Assembly: GCA_039177505.1 (NCBI GenBank)
Contig: JBCDFR010000014.1
Span: forward strand, 11,163-75,162
Direction of reading: 5' to 3'
From: JABSQH01 sp039177505
GTDB taxonomy: Bacteria > Actinomycetota > Acidimicrobiia > Acidimicrobiales > Ilumatobacteraceae
DNA length: 64,000 nucleotides
The notes beneath the pieces are model-generated. The model was not told the DNA's origin. It worked only from the letters and a program-made list of their open reading frames with translations, and ran no database searches. Of this stretch, positions 9,301 to 17,930 are shown piece after piece (the first letter of the stretch is position 1; each line of letters opens with the position of its first letter). The translations under genes were made by a program, and so were the position numbers.

Positions 9301-9751
9301 CCGGGAGATAGGTGCGGACGTACGGCTCGAGTTGTTCAACGCCGGTGGTCGCCACGGTCGCCTCGCGGCTGCCGAGGCCTGGGGCGGCCCGGTCACCGCC
9401 GGCGATGGCGTGGTCGATCACCGCGCTGCGCACGCGCCGTCGCGCCGCGGCCATCGTGCTCGCGGCGGACCGCTCGATGACGAACGCCGTTGCCGCCCGC
9501 ACCGCTCCGACAGCCACCAGGGCACCGATCATCTGTGCGTTGCTCGGTCCGTCCGGTGTGGCTCCAACCAGATGGGCGACGCCGCGCGCCAGCACCTCGG
9601 CCTGGGTGATCACAGCGACGGCCATCACGACCGCCACGGCCGACACGATCCCGAGGTGCGTGCGGAGTTCGGGGATGCGGCGCAGCAGCGTCGGCTCGAC
9701 GGGACCAGCCGGACGTCGCGCCGTCCCGCTTTCGTCCGGCGAATCGGTCAT
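6326..9751 (-). CDS. cydDC: Fused CydD-CydC thiol-reductant ABC exporter
   Basis: One 1141-residue polypeptide holds both halves of the CydDC transporter, which exports cysteine/glutathione and is needed to assemble cytochrome bd in the membrane. The first half (about 1-560) has a six-helix membrane domain, then Walker A GPSGSGKTT, signature LSGGQLRRV and Walker B VVLADEPTAQLD. The second half repeats the plan with GPSGSGKST, MSGGEAHRLALARV and VVVLDEPTSHLD. In many bacteria these are two genes; fused forms are known in actinobacteria. I chose the ATG at 9751 (MTDSPDESG), 26 nt after cydB; the upstream frame is shadow of cydB. Same operon as cydA and cydB. Confidence 0.93.
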   Translation of the reverse strand: MTDSPDESGTARRPAGPVEPTLLRRIPELRTHLGIVSAVAVVMAVAVITQAEVLARGVAHLVGATPDGPSNAQMIGALVAVGAVRAATAFVIERSAASTMAAARRRVRSAVIDHAIAGGDRAAPGLGSREATVATTGVEQLEPYVRTYLPALTQAVVLPFAAGVRIAMVDWLSAVIVMLTVPLIPIFMVLIGKLTERRTRRSWALLQRLGGHFLDVLEGLPTLRLFGRADAQAAQVHKVSEDYRTATMGTLRVAMLSALALELLATLSVAVVAVAIGLRLLSGGLTLATGLVVLLLVPECYLPLRRVGASFHAAQNGLDAAADLDDLLDRPVPPTGSMNVPDEPTIEVHDLVVQRRGASLTLDTDLRASPGGLVAITGPSGSGKTTVLDAVRGRLVGRTGVVSVGGVDVHDLDPDEWSERLTVATQLPEPLGASVIDEIVGTDAELSPFVSEALEAVGLSGFAERRPNELSGGQLRRVHVARLIATVRAGRASVVLADEPTAQLDEVAARRVRSALRALADEHDAIVVVATHDAAFAAIADQVVGLAPIGRATSADASADETAVAATEPRHVEPRRATIDASNDAGPPLERDRPALQLVLHTARPARRRLIGAAALGSLAEICTLGLAGFAAWLIVRASEQPEISAVALVVTGVRAFGTGKGVFRYAERLASHDAGLRALAELRTKVVERLAAMPPGALSDLHRADVATRVVDDIDRLLDLFVRVLVPTISIAVATALTLLVTMVIDPRAALVLLLGLAVVSVAIPAVTFTAERRRATVHRQAATQLRAAVLDTTEHADLLVAQRGVAARMRDVVALGRQLDRIEHDRATTRAWTAAALAAAPVLVTAATLAVIGNDAAAIGTPLFGVLVLWPLASIELNAAIDEATASLPAVGAAARRVAQVLDVGAEQRGDDDLVGSAPRVDLTALRATWPSTGHGVGPVDAHLSFGARSAITGPSGSGKSTLAASLVRFCPITSGTYRLGDVVATDAASDVVRRVVTWVDQTPWIADTSIRENLRIAGRTASDTAMVDALRAVALDDWFAALPDGLDTLVGRHGAAMSGGEAHRLALARVLLAHHDVVVLDEPTSHLDAATARTVVAGVAAELDGRTVVVLAHDDPPAGFTRVAALQAPTSASAAASI

Positions 9752-9777
9752 CGCCGCACCTTCGGGCCGAGGGGCGC

Positions 9778-10803
9778 TCAGGAGACCGGTTCTGGTGTCG
9801 AGGCCGACGCATCGGGCAGGTGCCCGGTGCCGATGCGCTTGCGGAATACCCAGTAGGTCCAGCCCTGATAGAGCAGCACGATCGGCGTCATCACCAATGC
9901 GACCACCGTCATCACCCGCAGCGTGTAGTTGCTCGACGACGCGTTGTCGACCGTCAAGCTGAAGGCCGGATCGGTCGTCGAGGGCATCACGTTGGGATAC
10001 AGCGACCCGAACAGTGAGATCACCGCCATGGCGATGGCCACGCCCGTTGCGGCGAAGGCCCAGCCCTCGCGGTGCCGTTGTTCCATGACGACCGAGGCCA
10101 CGAGCAATACCGCCGCGGCGAGCACGGTGATCCAGGTCCAGCCCTTGCCCCGTTCGAGCTGGTTCCAGATCAGGAACACGCCGCCGAGCACGATGGCGAC
10201 GGGGCCGAGGAGGCGCGCCGCCCGATGTGCCCGCTCGCGCACGTCGCCGAGCGTCTTCAGGGCGAGGAAGTTGGCGCCGTGGAAGGCGAACAGTGATGCC
10301 GTGACTGCGCCGCCGAGCAACCCGAACGGGTTGAGCAGCGTGAACAGGTTGCCGGTGAACTCCTTGTCGGCGTCGATCGGCACGCCGCGCACGATGTTGG
10401 CGAAGGCCACGCCCCACAACACGGAGGGGACCCACGAGCCGATCGCGATGGCCAGATCCCAGCGCGCTCGCCAGGTCGGGCTGTCGACCTTGCCGCGGTA
10501 CTCGAACGCGACGCCGCGAAAGATCAGCGCGAGCAGGATCAGGAACAGCGGCAGGTAGAAGCCAGAGAACAGGGTGGCGTACCACTCGGGGAACGCCGCG
10601 AACGTCGCCCCACCGGCCGTGAGCAGCCACACCTCGTTGCCGTCCCACACGGGGCCGATCGTGTTAATCATCACCCGTCGGTCGGCGTCGTCGTGGGCGA
10701 TGGGATGGAGCAACATCCCGACCCCGAAGTCGAAACCCTCGAGGAAGAAGTAGCCGATCCACAACACCGCGATGACGATGAACCAGAACGTAACGAGTTC
10801 CAT
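9778..10803 (-). CDS. cydB: Cytochrome bd oxidase subunit II
   Basis: A 341-residue integral membrane subunit of the bd-type quinol oxidase. It starts MELVTFWFIVIAVLWIGYFFLEGFDFGVGML, the family's conserved first helix with the GFDFG motif, and has the usual GPVWDGNEVWLL segment soon after. About eight or nine hydrophobic helices are visible. It pairs with CydA to reduce oxygen to water at high affinity. It begins 21 nt after the cydA stop and is followed by cydDC, giving the order cydA-cydB-cydDC. Confidence 0.96.
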   Translation of the reverse strand: MELVTFWFIVIAVLWIGYFFLEGFDFGVGMLLHPIAHDDADRRVMINTIGPVWDGNEVWLLTAGGATFAAFPEWYATLFSGFYLPLFLILLALIFRGVAFEYRGKVDSPTWRARWDLAIAIGSWVPSVLWGVAFANIVRGVPIDADKEFTGNLFTLLNPFGLLGGAVTASLFAFHGANFLALKTLGDVRERAHRAARLLGPVAIVLGGVFLIWNQLERGKGWTWITVLAAAVLLVASVVMEQRHREGWAFAATGVAIAMAVISLFGSLYPNVMPSTTDPAFSLTVDNASSSNYTLRVMTVVALVMTPIVLLYQGWTYWVFRKRIGTGHLPDASASTPEPVS

Positions 10804-10824
10804 ATCGTGTCCCTCCTCGCCGAC

Positions 10825-12342
10825 CTAATAGGCGAAGACGAGCCGGTCGGCGTCTTCGTCGTCGTCGATTCGCTCGTGGTCGTCGGTGTCGCCGCCGTCG
10901 GGATCGTCGTCGTGGGTGCCCGAGTCGCCGCTGTCGTCGGGTGGACGCGGGAACGGCGTCATCGCAGCATCTGGCCCGGCCTTGACGTACTTGCGCAGCA
11001 GGAACAGCTCGACGATGCCGAGGCCTCCGTAGACCAGCGTGAAAGTGATCAGCGTCAGCAGGATTTCGCCGCCGGCAACCGACGGTGACACCGCATCGGC
11101 GGTGAGCAGCCGGATGTCGAGGTCACCGTCGAGATTGGGTGCGACCACCCACGGTTGCCGGCCCATCTCGGTGAAGACCCAACCCGACACGTTGGCCAAG
11201 AACGGCGCGACGATCATGGCGATCGACGCCTTGGCGATCCATCGTTTCTGCGGGAGGTTTCTGCCGCCCCTGGTGAGCCACAACGACACCGCGGCGGCAC
11301 CCATCGCCAGGAAGCCGAAGCCCATCATCGCCCTGAAGCCCCAGTACGTCACGATCAGATTGGGGATGTAGTCGCCCTCCCCGAACAGCTCGGTGTACTC
11401 CTGCTGGAGGTTGTTGACGCCGTCGACTGTGCCGTCGAAGCTGCCCGTCGCCAGGTACGACAACAGGTCCGGGACGTCGAGGGACCACACGTCGCAGTCG
11501 GCGGCTACGTCACCGACCGCGAAGACCGAGAAGGGTGCCCCGGTGGTGGTATTGCACAGCGCCTCGGCCGAGGCCATCTTCATCGGCTGCTGCTCGAACA
11601 GGATCTTCGCTTGTTGGTCGCCTGAGATGATCACCGCGAGCCCAGCGAACAACACGATCCAGAGTCCACCTCGCATCGCCCGCTTGAAGGCTCTGACGTC
11701 GACGGCTGACGGGCTGTTGCGGATCAGCGACCATGCCGAGATCCCGGCGACGAACATCCCAGCGGTCATCAGTGAACCGGCGATGATGTGGGGGTAGGCG
11801 GCCAGCGTGGTCACGTTGGTCAGCACGGCGAAGATGTCGGTCAGCTCGGCCCGTCCGGTCTCGGGGTTGAACTCGGCGCCAACGGGATGTTGCATCCAGG
11901 AGTTCGCGGCGACGATGAAGTAGGCCGACAGCCAGGTCCCAATCGCGGCGCACCAGATCGTGGCCAGGTGGATGCGCGGCGGTAGTCGGCCCCACCCAAA
12001 GATCCACAACCCGAGGAACGTCGACTCCAGGAAGAACGCGACCAGGCCTTCCATGGCTAATGGCGCTCCGAACACGTCGCCGACGAATCGGGAGTAGTCA
12101 CTCCAGGCCATGCCGAACTGGAACTCCTGCACGATGCCGGTCACGACCCCCATGGCGAAGTTGATCAGGAACAACTTGCCGAAGAACTTGGTGAGGCGGA
12201 GGTCGGCCTCGTCGCCGTGGCGGTGCCAACGGGTGTGGTACCAGGCGACCATCACCGACAGGCCCAGCGTCAGCGGGACCATGAGGAAGTGGTACACGGT
12301 GGTGATCCCGAACTGCCATCGGGCAAGCAAGAGTGCGTCCAC
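10825..12342 (-). CDS. cydA: Cytochrome bd oxidase subunit I
   Basis: The haem-bearing and quinol-binding subunit of cytochrome bd, about 505 residues. The N-terminus (DALLLARWQFGITTVYHFLMVPLTLG) includes the His ligand region. The conserved GRQPW motif appears as FTEMGRQPWVV. The tail after the last helix is long and strongly acidic (runs of Asp/Gly), which is unusual. I placed the start at the GTG at 12342, which has GAGG about 10 nt upstream. The frame stays open for another 116 codons, but those are shadow of the divergent tetR gene. The shared upstream region carries TetR operator copies, so the divergent regulator may also affect cydA. Confidence 0.94.
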   Translation of the reverse strand: MDALLLARWQFGITTVYHFLMVPLTLGLSVMVAWYHTRWHRHGDEADLRLTKFFGKLFLINFAMGVVTGIVQEFQFGMAWSDYSRFVGDVFGAPLAMEGLVAFFLESTFLGLWIFGWGRLPPRIHLATIWCAAIGTWLSAYFIVAANSWMQHPVGAEFNPETGRAELTDIFAVLTNVTTLAAYPHIIAGSLMTAGMFVAGISAWSLIRNSPSAVDVRAFKRAMRGGLWIVLFAGLAVIISGDQQAKILFEQQPMKMASAEALCNTTTGAPFSVFAVGDVAADCDVWSLDVPDLLSYLATGSFDGTVDGVNNLQQEYTELFGEGDYIPNLIVTYWGFRAMMGFGFLAMGAAAVSLWLTRGGRNLPQKRWIAKASIAMIVAPFLANVSGWVFTEMGRQPWVVAPNLDGDLDIRLLTADAVSPSVAGGEILLTLITFTLVYGGLGIVELFLLRKYVKAGPDAAMTPFPRPPDDSGDSGTHDDDPDGGDTDDHERIDDDEDADRLVFAY

Positions 12343-12427
12343 GAGTCGGAGCCTCGCACACGATGTCCGCGCGATGCGCGGGCCAAAGGTCCATTTCTTG
12401 GCCTTTGTTTTGTGTCGCCCGATCGAC

Positions 12428-12456
12428 TTGACACTGAACAATTGTTCAGCAATGCT
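12428..12456 (+). promoter_or_regulatory. tetR operon promoter (TTGACA-17-AATGCT)
   Basis: A perfect -35 hexamer TTGACA (12428-12433), a 17-bp spacer and AATGCT (12451-12456) precede the GTG at 12464 by 7 nt. The first operator palindrome fills the spacer. Confidence 0.65.
12435..12448. promoter_or_regulatory. TetR operator copy 1
   Basis: TGAACAATTGTTCA is a perfect 14-bp palindrome located between the -35 and -10 boxes, where a bound dimer would exclude RNA polymerase. Confidence 0.7.
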
Positions 12457-12458
12457 CC

Positions 12459-12472
12459 TGAACGTGTGTTCA
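12459..12472. promoter_or_regulatory. TetR operator copy 2
   Basis: TGAACGTGTGTTCA repeats the half-sites of copy 1 (TGAAC-N4-GTTCA), 24 bp downstream and across the predicted transcript start. Two matching sites suggest cooperative autorepression. Confidence 0.65.
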
Positions 12473-13111
12473 GCCGCGAACTTCGACGCGGATGCCAGCG
12501 TCATCCCGGCGGTCGACGCGCGGCAGCGCATCATCGTCGCGGCCATCGACCTCGTCGGCAGCGATGGCAGTCGAGCCGCCACGGTGCGTCGCGTCGCCGA
12601 GGCGGCGGCGGTGTCACCAGCGCTCGTGATGCACCACTTCGGGTCGAAAGCGGGGTTGTTCGCCGCCTGCGACGAGGCCGTCATGGCCACGATTGGGCGA
12701 GCGGTCGACGCGCTCTCAGCGGATGATCGCGACGCCGGTTTCGTCGAGCTCTTGGCAGAGGAGAGCGCCGGCCCAGCGATGAGCTACATCGGTCGTGTAC
12801 TCCACGACGGTGGCGACAACGGCCGCCAATGGTTCGACTGGATGATCGACCTCACGCGAGATGGCATGGCGACGCTCGCCGCAGCGGGGCGCGCTCGACC
12901 GGCCGAAGATCCACAGATGCAGGCCGTTCTGTTGCTGACGATGGACCTCGGGGTCGTCCTGCTGCGACAACACGTCGAGCGTTACCTCGGAGGGACGCTC
13001 ACCGACGACGACGTCACCACTCGGTGGGCGGTGGCCGAACTCGACCTACTGACCAACGGCGTACTGGTCGACGCGACCAACGAAGAAACGAAAGGAGACG
13101 TCGATGAGTGA
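12464..13111 (+). CDS. TetR-family transcriptional repressor
   Basis: About 215 residues: an N-terminal TetR helix-turn-helix (VRRVAEAAAVSPALVMHHFGSKAGLFAACD) and an alpha-helical ligand domain. The stop overlaps the ATG of the following ATPase gene, so it heads a regulator-ATPase-permease operon and most likely represses it. I chose the GTG at 12464, 7 nt after the AATGCT box; the ATG at 12452 lies inside that -10 box. Both operator copies sit at this promoter. The inducer is unknown, though the neighbours suggest an exported antibiotic or lipid-like compound. Confidence 0.87.
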   Translation: MCSAANFDADASVIPAVDARQRIIVAAIDLVGSDGSRAATVRRVAEAAAVSPALVMHHFGSKAGLFAACDEAVMATIGRAVDALSADDRDAGFVELLAEESAGPAMSYIGRVLHDGGDNGRQWFDWMIDLTRDGMATLAAAGRARPAEDPQMQAVLLLTMDLGVVLLRQHVERYLGGTLTDDDVTTRWAVAELDLLTNGVLVDATNEETKGDVDE

Positions 13112-14021
13112 CGCAGTGATCGAGATGCACTCCGTGGTCAAGACCTTCGGCGACGTCCGGGCCCTCGACGGACTCGACCTCGAGGTCGACCGTGGCGAGA
13201 TCGTCGGGTTTCTCGGTCCCAACGGCGCCGGTAAATCCACCGCTATCCGGGTGCTACTCGGGATGCTCCGAGCTGACTCGGGCACCACGGCCCTGCTCGG
13301 TGGTGATCCGTGGCGCGACGCGGTCGAATTGCACCGCCGTCTCGCCTACGTGCCAGGCGACGTCAGCCTGTGGCCGAAACTGACCGGTGGCGAGACCATC
13401 GACCTATTGGCGCGGCTGCGCGGGCGATTCGATGCAAACCGCCGTAACCAACTCGTCGATCGTTTCGAGCTCGATCCCACCCGCCGCGCCGGGACGTACT
13501 CGAAAGGCAACCGACAAAAGGTAGGGCTGATCGCGGCGTTGGCCTCTGACGTGGAGCTGCTCGTGCTCGACGAGCCGACCTCGGGTCTCGACCCGCTGAT
13601 GGAGTCGGTCTTTCAGGAGTGCGTCCGCGAGGCAGCCGCGGTGGGCACGACCGTGCTGCTGTCGAGCCACATTCTCGCCGAGGTCGAGAAGTTGTGTCGG
13701 AGGGTCAGCATCATCCGGGCCGGCCGGACCGTGGAGACGGGCACGCTGGCCGAACTCCGGCACGTCACTCGTACCAGTATCACGGCGCGCACGCGCACGC
13801 CGGTCGACCTGTCCGATGTCGCAGGCGTCACGGCGATCGCCGTCGACGGCGACCGCGTCGAGTTCGACGTCGACGACGCACAGCTCGACGCCGCGCTGGC
13901 GCGCCTCGGTCGTGCTGGCGTGATCAGTCTGCAGTCGGCGCCACCGACGCTCGAAGAGATCTTCATGCGGCACTACAGCGACGACCTCGACGCCGCGGTG
14001 CAGTCGGACACGCCGGCATGA
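13104..14021 (+). CDS. ABC transporter ATP-binding protein
   Basis: A 305-residue ATPase with Walker A (GPNGAGKST), Q-loop, a weakly conserved signature (TYSKGNRQKVGLIAAL, where SKGN replaces SGGQ), Walker B (LLVLDEPTSGLDPL) and H-loop (LLSSHILAEVEKL). The C-terminal extension after residue 220 is typical of drug-type ABC-2 ATPases. It overlaps tetR by 8 nt and the permease gene by 4 nt (ATGA), so the three are translationally coupled. With the large permease it resembles the tetronasin-resistance type of exporters. Confidence 0.9.
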   Translation: MSDAVIEMHSVVKTFGDVRALDGLDLEVDRGEIVGFLGPNGAGKSTAIRVLLGMLRADSGTTALLGGDPWRDAVELHRRLAYVPGDVSLWPKLTGGETIDLLARLRGRFDANRRNQLVDRFELDPTRRAGTYSKGNRQKVGLIAALASDVELLVLDEPTSGLDPLMESVFQECVREAAAVGTTVLLSSHILAEVEKLCRRVSIIRAGRTVETGTLAELRHVTRTSITARTRTPVDLSDVAGVTAIAVDGDRVEFDVDDAQLDAALARLGRAGVISLQSAPPTLEEIFMRHYSDDLDAAVQSDTPA

Positions 14022-15610
14022 CCGCTGCGATCGCGCTCGCCGGCACCGTTCCTCTCGCTCGAATACGGGTGCGGATCGACCGCATGCGTCTCGTGCTGGG
14101 GACCGCAGGGCTCGTGGTCATGGTGGGTGCATCTGCGGCCAGCATCAAGAGCCTCTTCCCCACGCAAGCCGACCTCGATCAAGCAGCGGCCGGCTCGGAC
14201 AACCCCGCGATCCGCGCGTTCAACGGTCCGGCGCAGGCACTCGACACGCTGGGTGGGCAGGTCGCCTTCCAGATCGGTGCCCCGGGGTTCGTCCTCGCCG
14301 CCCTCGCCAGCATCCTGCTGACGACCCGACTCACCAGGCGTGAAGAAGAGTCCGGTCGCCTCGAACTGGTGCGCGCGCTGCCGGTCGGGCGTGGTTCGTC
14401 GATGGCCGCAGCCGCAGGTGTCCTCGGTTTGATGAACGTCGTGATCGGACTCGGCGTTGCGCTGGTGTGCCTCGCCAGTGGACTCCCCGCTGCGGGGTGT
14501 TGGGCCTTCGGTCTCGGCTTCACCACCGTCGGCTGGGTGTTCAGCGCCGTTGCCCTCGTGGCGGCGCAGTTGGCATCGACGTCGAGGGCCGCCAGTGGAC
14601 TGGCCGGTGTCGTACTGGCCCTGTCGTTCGTGCTGCGGGCGATCGGCGACATGACCAATGGCGTGTTGTCGTGGTTCTCGCCGATCGGCTGGGCCCAAGC
14701 GGCGCGTCCGTGGGCGGGGGAGCGGTGGTGGGTGTTCCTCCTCCCCATGGCGGCGACGGTGGCACTCGGCGTCATGGCTCGCGCGTTGCTCGTTCGTCGC
14801 GATCTCGGCGGCGGTCTGCTGCCGGCGCGCCGGGGTCCCGCCATCGCGGCGCCACGATTGGCGACACCGCTGGCGCTGGCGGTCCGCCAGCACCGGGCCA
14901 CGGTGATCGGCTGGAGTGCGGCGTTGGCGCTGTTCGGATTCGTGTACGGCGTGATCGTCGACTCGATCGAGGAGTTCGTCAGCGACAACGAGGCAATGAC
15001 GGAGTTCATGGCCGCAGGTGGTGGTGCGTCGCTGACCGAGTCGTATCTCGCACAGTCGATCCGTGTGCTGGTCTTGATCGCCAGCGGGTTCACCGCCCAA
15101 GCGGTGCTGCGCGCCCGGGGCGAGGAGACCTCCGGTCGTGCCGAACCGTTGCTGTCGCTGCCGGTCACCCGCCGGTCATGGCTCGGCTCCCACGCCAGCA
15201 TCGCCGCGATCGGCTCGATCGTGATCACACTCGCAGCCGCGGCGGCCATGGGTGTCGGGGTGCTGATCGCCACCGGCGACCCCGACCAGGTGGGCGGGCT
15301 GTTCGGGGCCTCGTTGGCGTACACGCCGGCGTTGATGATCGTGGTCGCGGTCGGGCTGGCGATCAGCGGCTGGCTGCCGCGGGCCGCCGTAGCGACGTGG
15401 GCGCTGGTCGCGGGCGCCATGGTCATCGGGATGTTCGGCCCGGTGCTCAACCTCCCCGACTGGGTGTCGAACCTGTCGCCGTTTGAACACATCGCTCTTG
15501 CGCCAGCCGAGTCCACCACGCTCGTCCCGCTCGTGGTGTTGTCGGTCGTCGCTGTTGTGCTGGCAGTTGCGGGGTTCGTCGGCATCGATCGTCGCGACGT
15601 TCCGACCTGA
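14018..15610 (+). CDS. ABC-2 type exporter permease (tetronasin-type)
   Basis: A 530-residue membrane protein with about twelve hydrophobic segments in two similar halves. Each half has an amphipathic stretch of the form TRR/RARGEE-SGR-EL/PL-S/ALPV-R (around residues 105-125 and 365-390). This duplicated arrangement is that of actinobacterial tetronasin-type permeases, which are longer than ordinary ABC-2 permeases. It is coupled to the ATPase by ATGA and controlled by the TetR gene upstream. The substrate is unknown. Confidence 0.85.
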   Translation: MTAAIALAGTVPLARIRVRIDRMRLVLGTAGLVVMVGASAASIKSLFPTQADLDQAAAGSDNPAIRAFNGPAQALDTLGGQVAFQIGAPGFVLAALASILLTTRLTRREEESGRLELVRALPVGRGSSMAAAAGVLGLMNVVIGLGVALVCLASGLPAAGCWAFGLGFTTVGWVFSAVALVAAQLASTSRAASGLAGVVLALSFVLRAIGDMTNGVLSWFSPIGWAQAARPWAGERWWVFLLPMAATVALGVMARALLVRRDLGGGLLPARRGPAIAAPRLATPLALAVRQHRATVIGWSAALALFGFVYGVIVDSIEEFVSDNEAMTEFMAAGGGASLTESYLAQSIRVLVLIASGFTAQAVLRARGEETSGRAEPLLSLPVTRRSWLGSHASIAAIGSIVITLAAAAAMGVGVLIATGDPDQVGGLFGASLAYTPALMIVVAVGLAISGWLPRAAVATWALVAGAMVIGMFGPVLNLPDWVSNLSPFEHIALAPAESTTLVPLVVLSVVAVVLAVAGFVGIDRRDVPT

Positions 15611-15693
15611 CCTGTCATCGTGCCCGGGTCCGTCCGGCGCCATCCGCCGTACCGCCCTGTGCCAACATCTGGTTCTCACAGAGAGGGGCTCAG

Positions 15694-17025
15694 GTGACCG
15701 ACGTCGGGGCCGACATCGAAGCGGAACGGGCGGCATGGCTGGCAGGTGCACCAGCGCGCAGTCCTGAAGTCGAGCAGGCGCGCTTCGCCAGTGGCGTCCC
15801 CGACGCAGACGACCTGGAGCTGGCCGACATCAACCCCTACAACCCGCACCTGTTCCGGGACGATCGTTGGCACGACCACTTCGCCCGCCTGCGACGTGAG
15901 GACCCGGTGCACTTCAACGAGCTGGCGTCGGCCGGCCGGTACTGGTCGATCACCACCTGGGATGCGATCCGCGAGGCCGAAGCCGACTGGCGGTCGTTCT
16001 CCTCTGAACCGAGCATCATGCTCGGCCCACGGATCGGTGCGCCGCTGCCCAAGGCGATCGATCAGGTCGCGTCGTTCATCTCGATGGACCCGCCCGAACA
16101 CGAACGTCAGCGAATCACCGTGCGGCGCTCGACGACGCCGGCGGCGAACAAGCTGGCCGAGCCGCTCATCCGCCAACGGGTCGGCGACGTGCTCGACGGG
16201 TTGCCGGTCGGTGACACGTTCAACTGGGTCGAGCGTGTATCGGTGGAGCTGACCGGAATGATGCTGGCGACGCTGTTCGGGATCCCGCTGGAAGATCGCG
16301 GCAAGCTGCTGCGCTGGTCGGACGTGGCCACCACGATCCCCGAACCCGGAGGACTGATCGAGTCGACGGCCCAACGGCGGGCCGAGTTCGCCGAAATGCT
16401 GGCGTACTTCGACGCGCAGTGGGAGAAGCGCCGAGCCGAGCCTGGCGACGATCTCGTGTCGATGCTGGTCCACGGTGAGGCAACGCGCGACATGACGCCG
16501 TTGGAGCACGTAGGCAACCTGATGCTGCTGATCATCGGTGGTAACGACACGACCCGGAACACGATGTCGGGCAGCGTGTTCGCGTTCAATGAGTTCCCCG
16601 ATCAGTTCGATGCGCTGCGCGCCGATCCGTCCCTTGTCGACAACCTCCCACATGAGATCATCCGGTGGCAGACGCCACTCGCCTACATGCGGCGCACGGC
16701 GACCGCCGACTGTGAGTTCCGCGGCCGGCACATCAAACAGCACGATCAGGTGCTGCTGTGGTACGTCTCGGCCAACCGCGACGAGACAGTGTTCGCTGAT
16801 CCCGATCGGTTCGACCTCGGGCGTCGTAACGCCAACCGTCACCTGTCGTTCGGCACCGGTATCCACTACTGCATGGGTGCTCGGCTGGCCGAGCTGCAGA
16901 TCAAGGTGCTGTGGGAAGAGATCCTGCGCCGTGACATGCGTATCGAGCTGCAAGGTGCTCCGACGCGTACGTTCTCGTCGTTCGTCCATGGGTATGTTGA
17001 CGTGCCGGTGAGCGTCATCCGCTGA
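15694..17025 (+). CDS. Cytochrome P450
   Basis: A 443-residue soluble P450 monooxygenase. The I-helix oxygen motif is GGNDTTRN, the K-helix ExxR lies in HEIIRWQTPLAYMRR (EIIR), and the haem loop is FGTGIHYCMGARLA with the thiolate Cys at residue 393. The order and length are those of bacterial class-I P450s near the CYP107/CYP125/CYP142-like steroid and fatty-acid group; substrate cannot be told. A purine-rich site (GAGAGGGG) precedes the GTG at 15694. No reductase lies nearby; the small ferredoxin at 1451 is a possible but unproven partner. Confidence 0.93.
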   Translation: MTDVGADIEAERAAWLAGAPARSPEVEQARFASGVPDADDLELADINPYNPHLFRDDRWHDHFARLRREDPVHFNELASAGRYWSITTWDAIREAEADWRSFSSEPSIMLGPRIGAPLPKAIDQVASFISMDPPEHERQRITVRRSTTPAANKLAEPLIRQRVGDVLDGLPVGDTFNWVERVSVELTGMMLATLFGIPLEDRGKLLRWSDVATTIPEPGGLIESTAQRRAEFAEMLAYFDAQWEKRRAEPGDDLVSMLVHGEATRDMTPLEHVGNLMLLIIGGNDTTRNTMSGSVFAFNEFPDQFDALRADPSLVDNLPHEIIRWQTPLAYMRRTATADCEFRGRHIKQHDQVLLWYVSANRDETVFADPDRFDLGRRNANRHLSFGTGIHYCMGARLAELQIKVLWEEILRRDMRIELQGAPTRTFSSFVHGYVDVPVSVIR

Positions 17026-17089
17026 CGCCAGCGGGCTCCTCAACAACTCGTTTGCCTCCGACCACCGCAGGCGGGCAGCGTTGACCCCG

Positions 17090-17920
17090 ATGGGGGATCT
17101 CGCAGCCGACACCGACATCGAGCGCCTGGACGCCGGCCGGTTTCGTGCCGCGCCGTCGCGCGACTGGGAGATCTGGGGGCCGATGGGCGGCTACATCGCG
17201 TCGTTTGCGCTCCGCGCGGTCGGCGCCACCGTCCCCGCTGGGTTCGTACCCGCTTCGATGTCTGCGCACTACCTCGGCGTCGCTCGCTTCGAGCCGATCG
17301 ACATTCGCGTGGTCGAGCGGCGTGCCGGTCGGTCGGCAGGCTCGCACCGGGTAGAGATCGGTCAGGACGGCACACCGATCGTCGACGCGATGGTGTGGAG
17401 CGCACCGCCGGGCGACGGGCTCGAACACGACGAAGCGGTGGCCCCGGTGCTGCCGGGCCCCGACGAGTTGCCCACCATTCGCGAGTTGCTCGGCGCCGAC
17501 GAGCCATCGCCGTACGCGTTCTGGGAGAACCTCGACGCCAAACCGACGGCGTTCGAGCAGCCGTGGCCGCCGGATGGGCCGCGACCGGCGAGGTGGCAGG
17601 AGTGGTTGCGCTTCCGCCCGACGCCCACGTTCGACGATCCGTGGGTCGACGCCATCCGTTCGCTGATTCTGGTCGATCTCCCCGGTTGGCCGTCGGCCAG
17701 TCGGCCGCATGCGTGGTCGCAGCCGAAGTTCATCGGACCGACGCTCGACGTGAACGTGGTGTTCCACCGGTCGACCGCCGATGAGCCATGGCTCCTGGCC
17801 GACGGCGCGGCGCCGGTGTCGACGGGCGGGCTGTTCGGTTGGAACGCTCGAGTCTGGTCGCCGAGCGGTCAGCTGCACGCCAGCGGCGGCGGCCAGTGCA
17901 TCTATCGGCGCACGAAGTGA
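17090..17920 (+). CDS. Acyl-CoA thioesterase-like protein (double hotdog)
   Basis: About 276 residues. The N-terminal motif RDWEIWGPMGGYIASFALRAV and the later GAPVSTGGLFGWNARVWSPSGQLHASGGGQCIYRR match the TesB-like double-hotdog thioesterases, which hydrolyse acyl-CoA esters. Its position just behind a P450 suggests a role in lipid or steroid side-chain metabolism, by inference only. I prefer the ATG at 17090; a TTG at 17081 is also possible. It ends 10 nt from convergent leuD. Confidence 0.72.
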   Translation: MGDLAADTDIERLDAGRFRAAPSRDWEIWGPMGGYIASFALRAVGATVPAGFVPASMSAHYLGVARFEPIDIRVVERRAGRSAGSHRVEIGQDGTPIVDAMVWSAPPGDGLEHDEAVAPVLPGPDELPTIRELLGADEPSPYAFWENLDAKPTAFEQPWPPDGPRPARWQEWLRFRPTPTFDDPWVDAIRSLILVDLPGWPSASRPHAWSQPKFIGPTLDVNVVFHRSTADEPWLLADGAAPVSTGGLFGWNARVWSPSGQLHASGGGQCIYRRTK

Positions 17921-17930
17921 GCGCGCCCGC

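Noticed and set aside
12452..12463. ATG at 12452 as the tetR start
   Set aside because: It lies inside the AATGCT -10 box, so it would not be in the mRNA. The GTG at 12464 has leaderless spacing.
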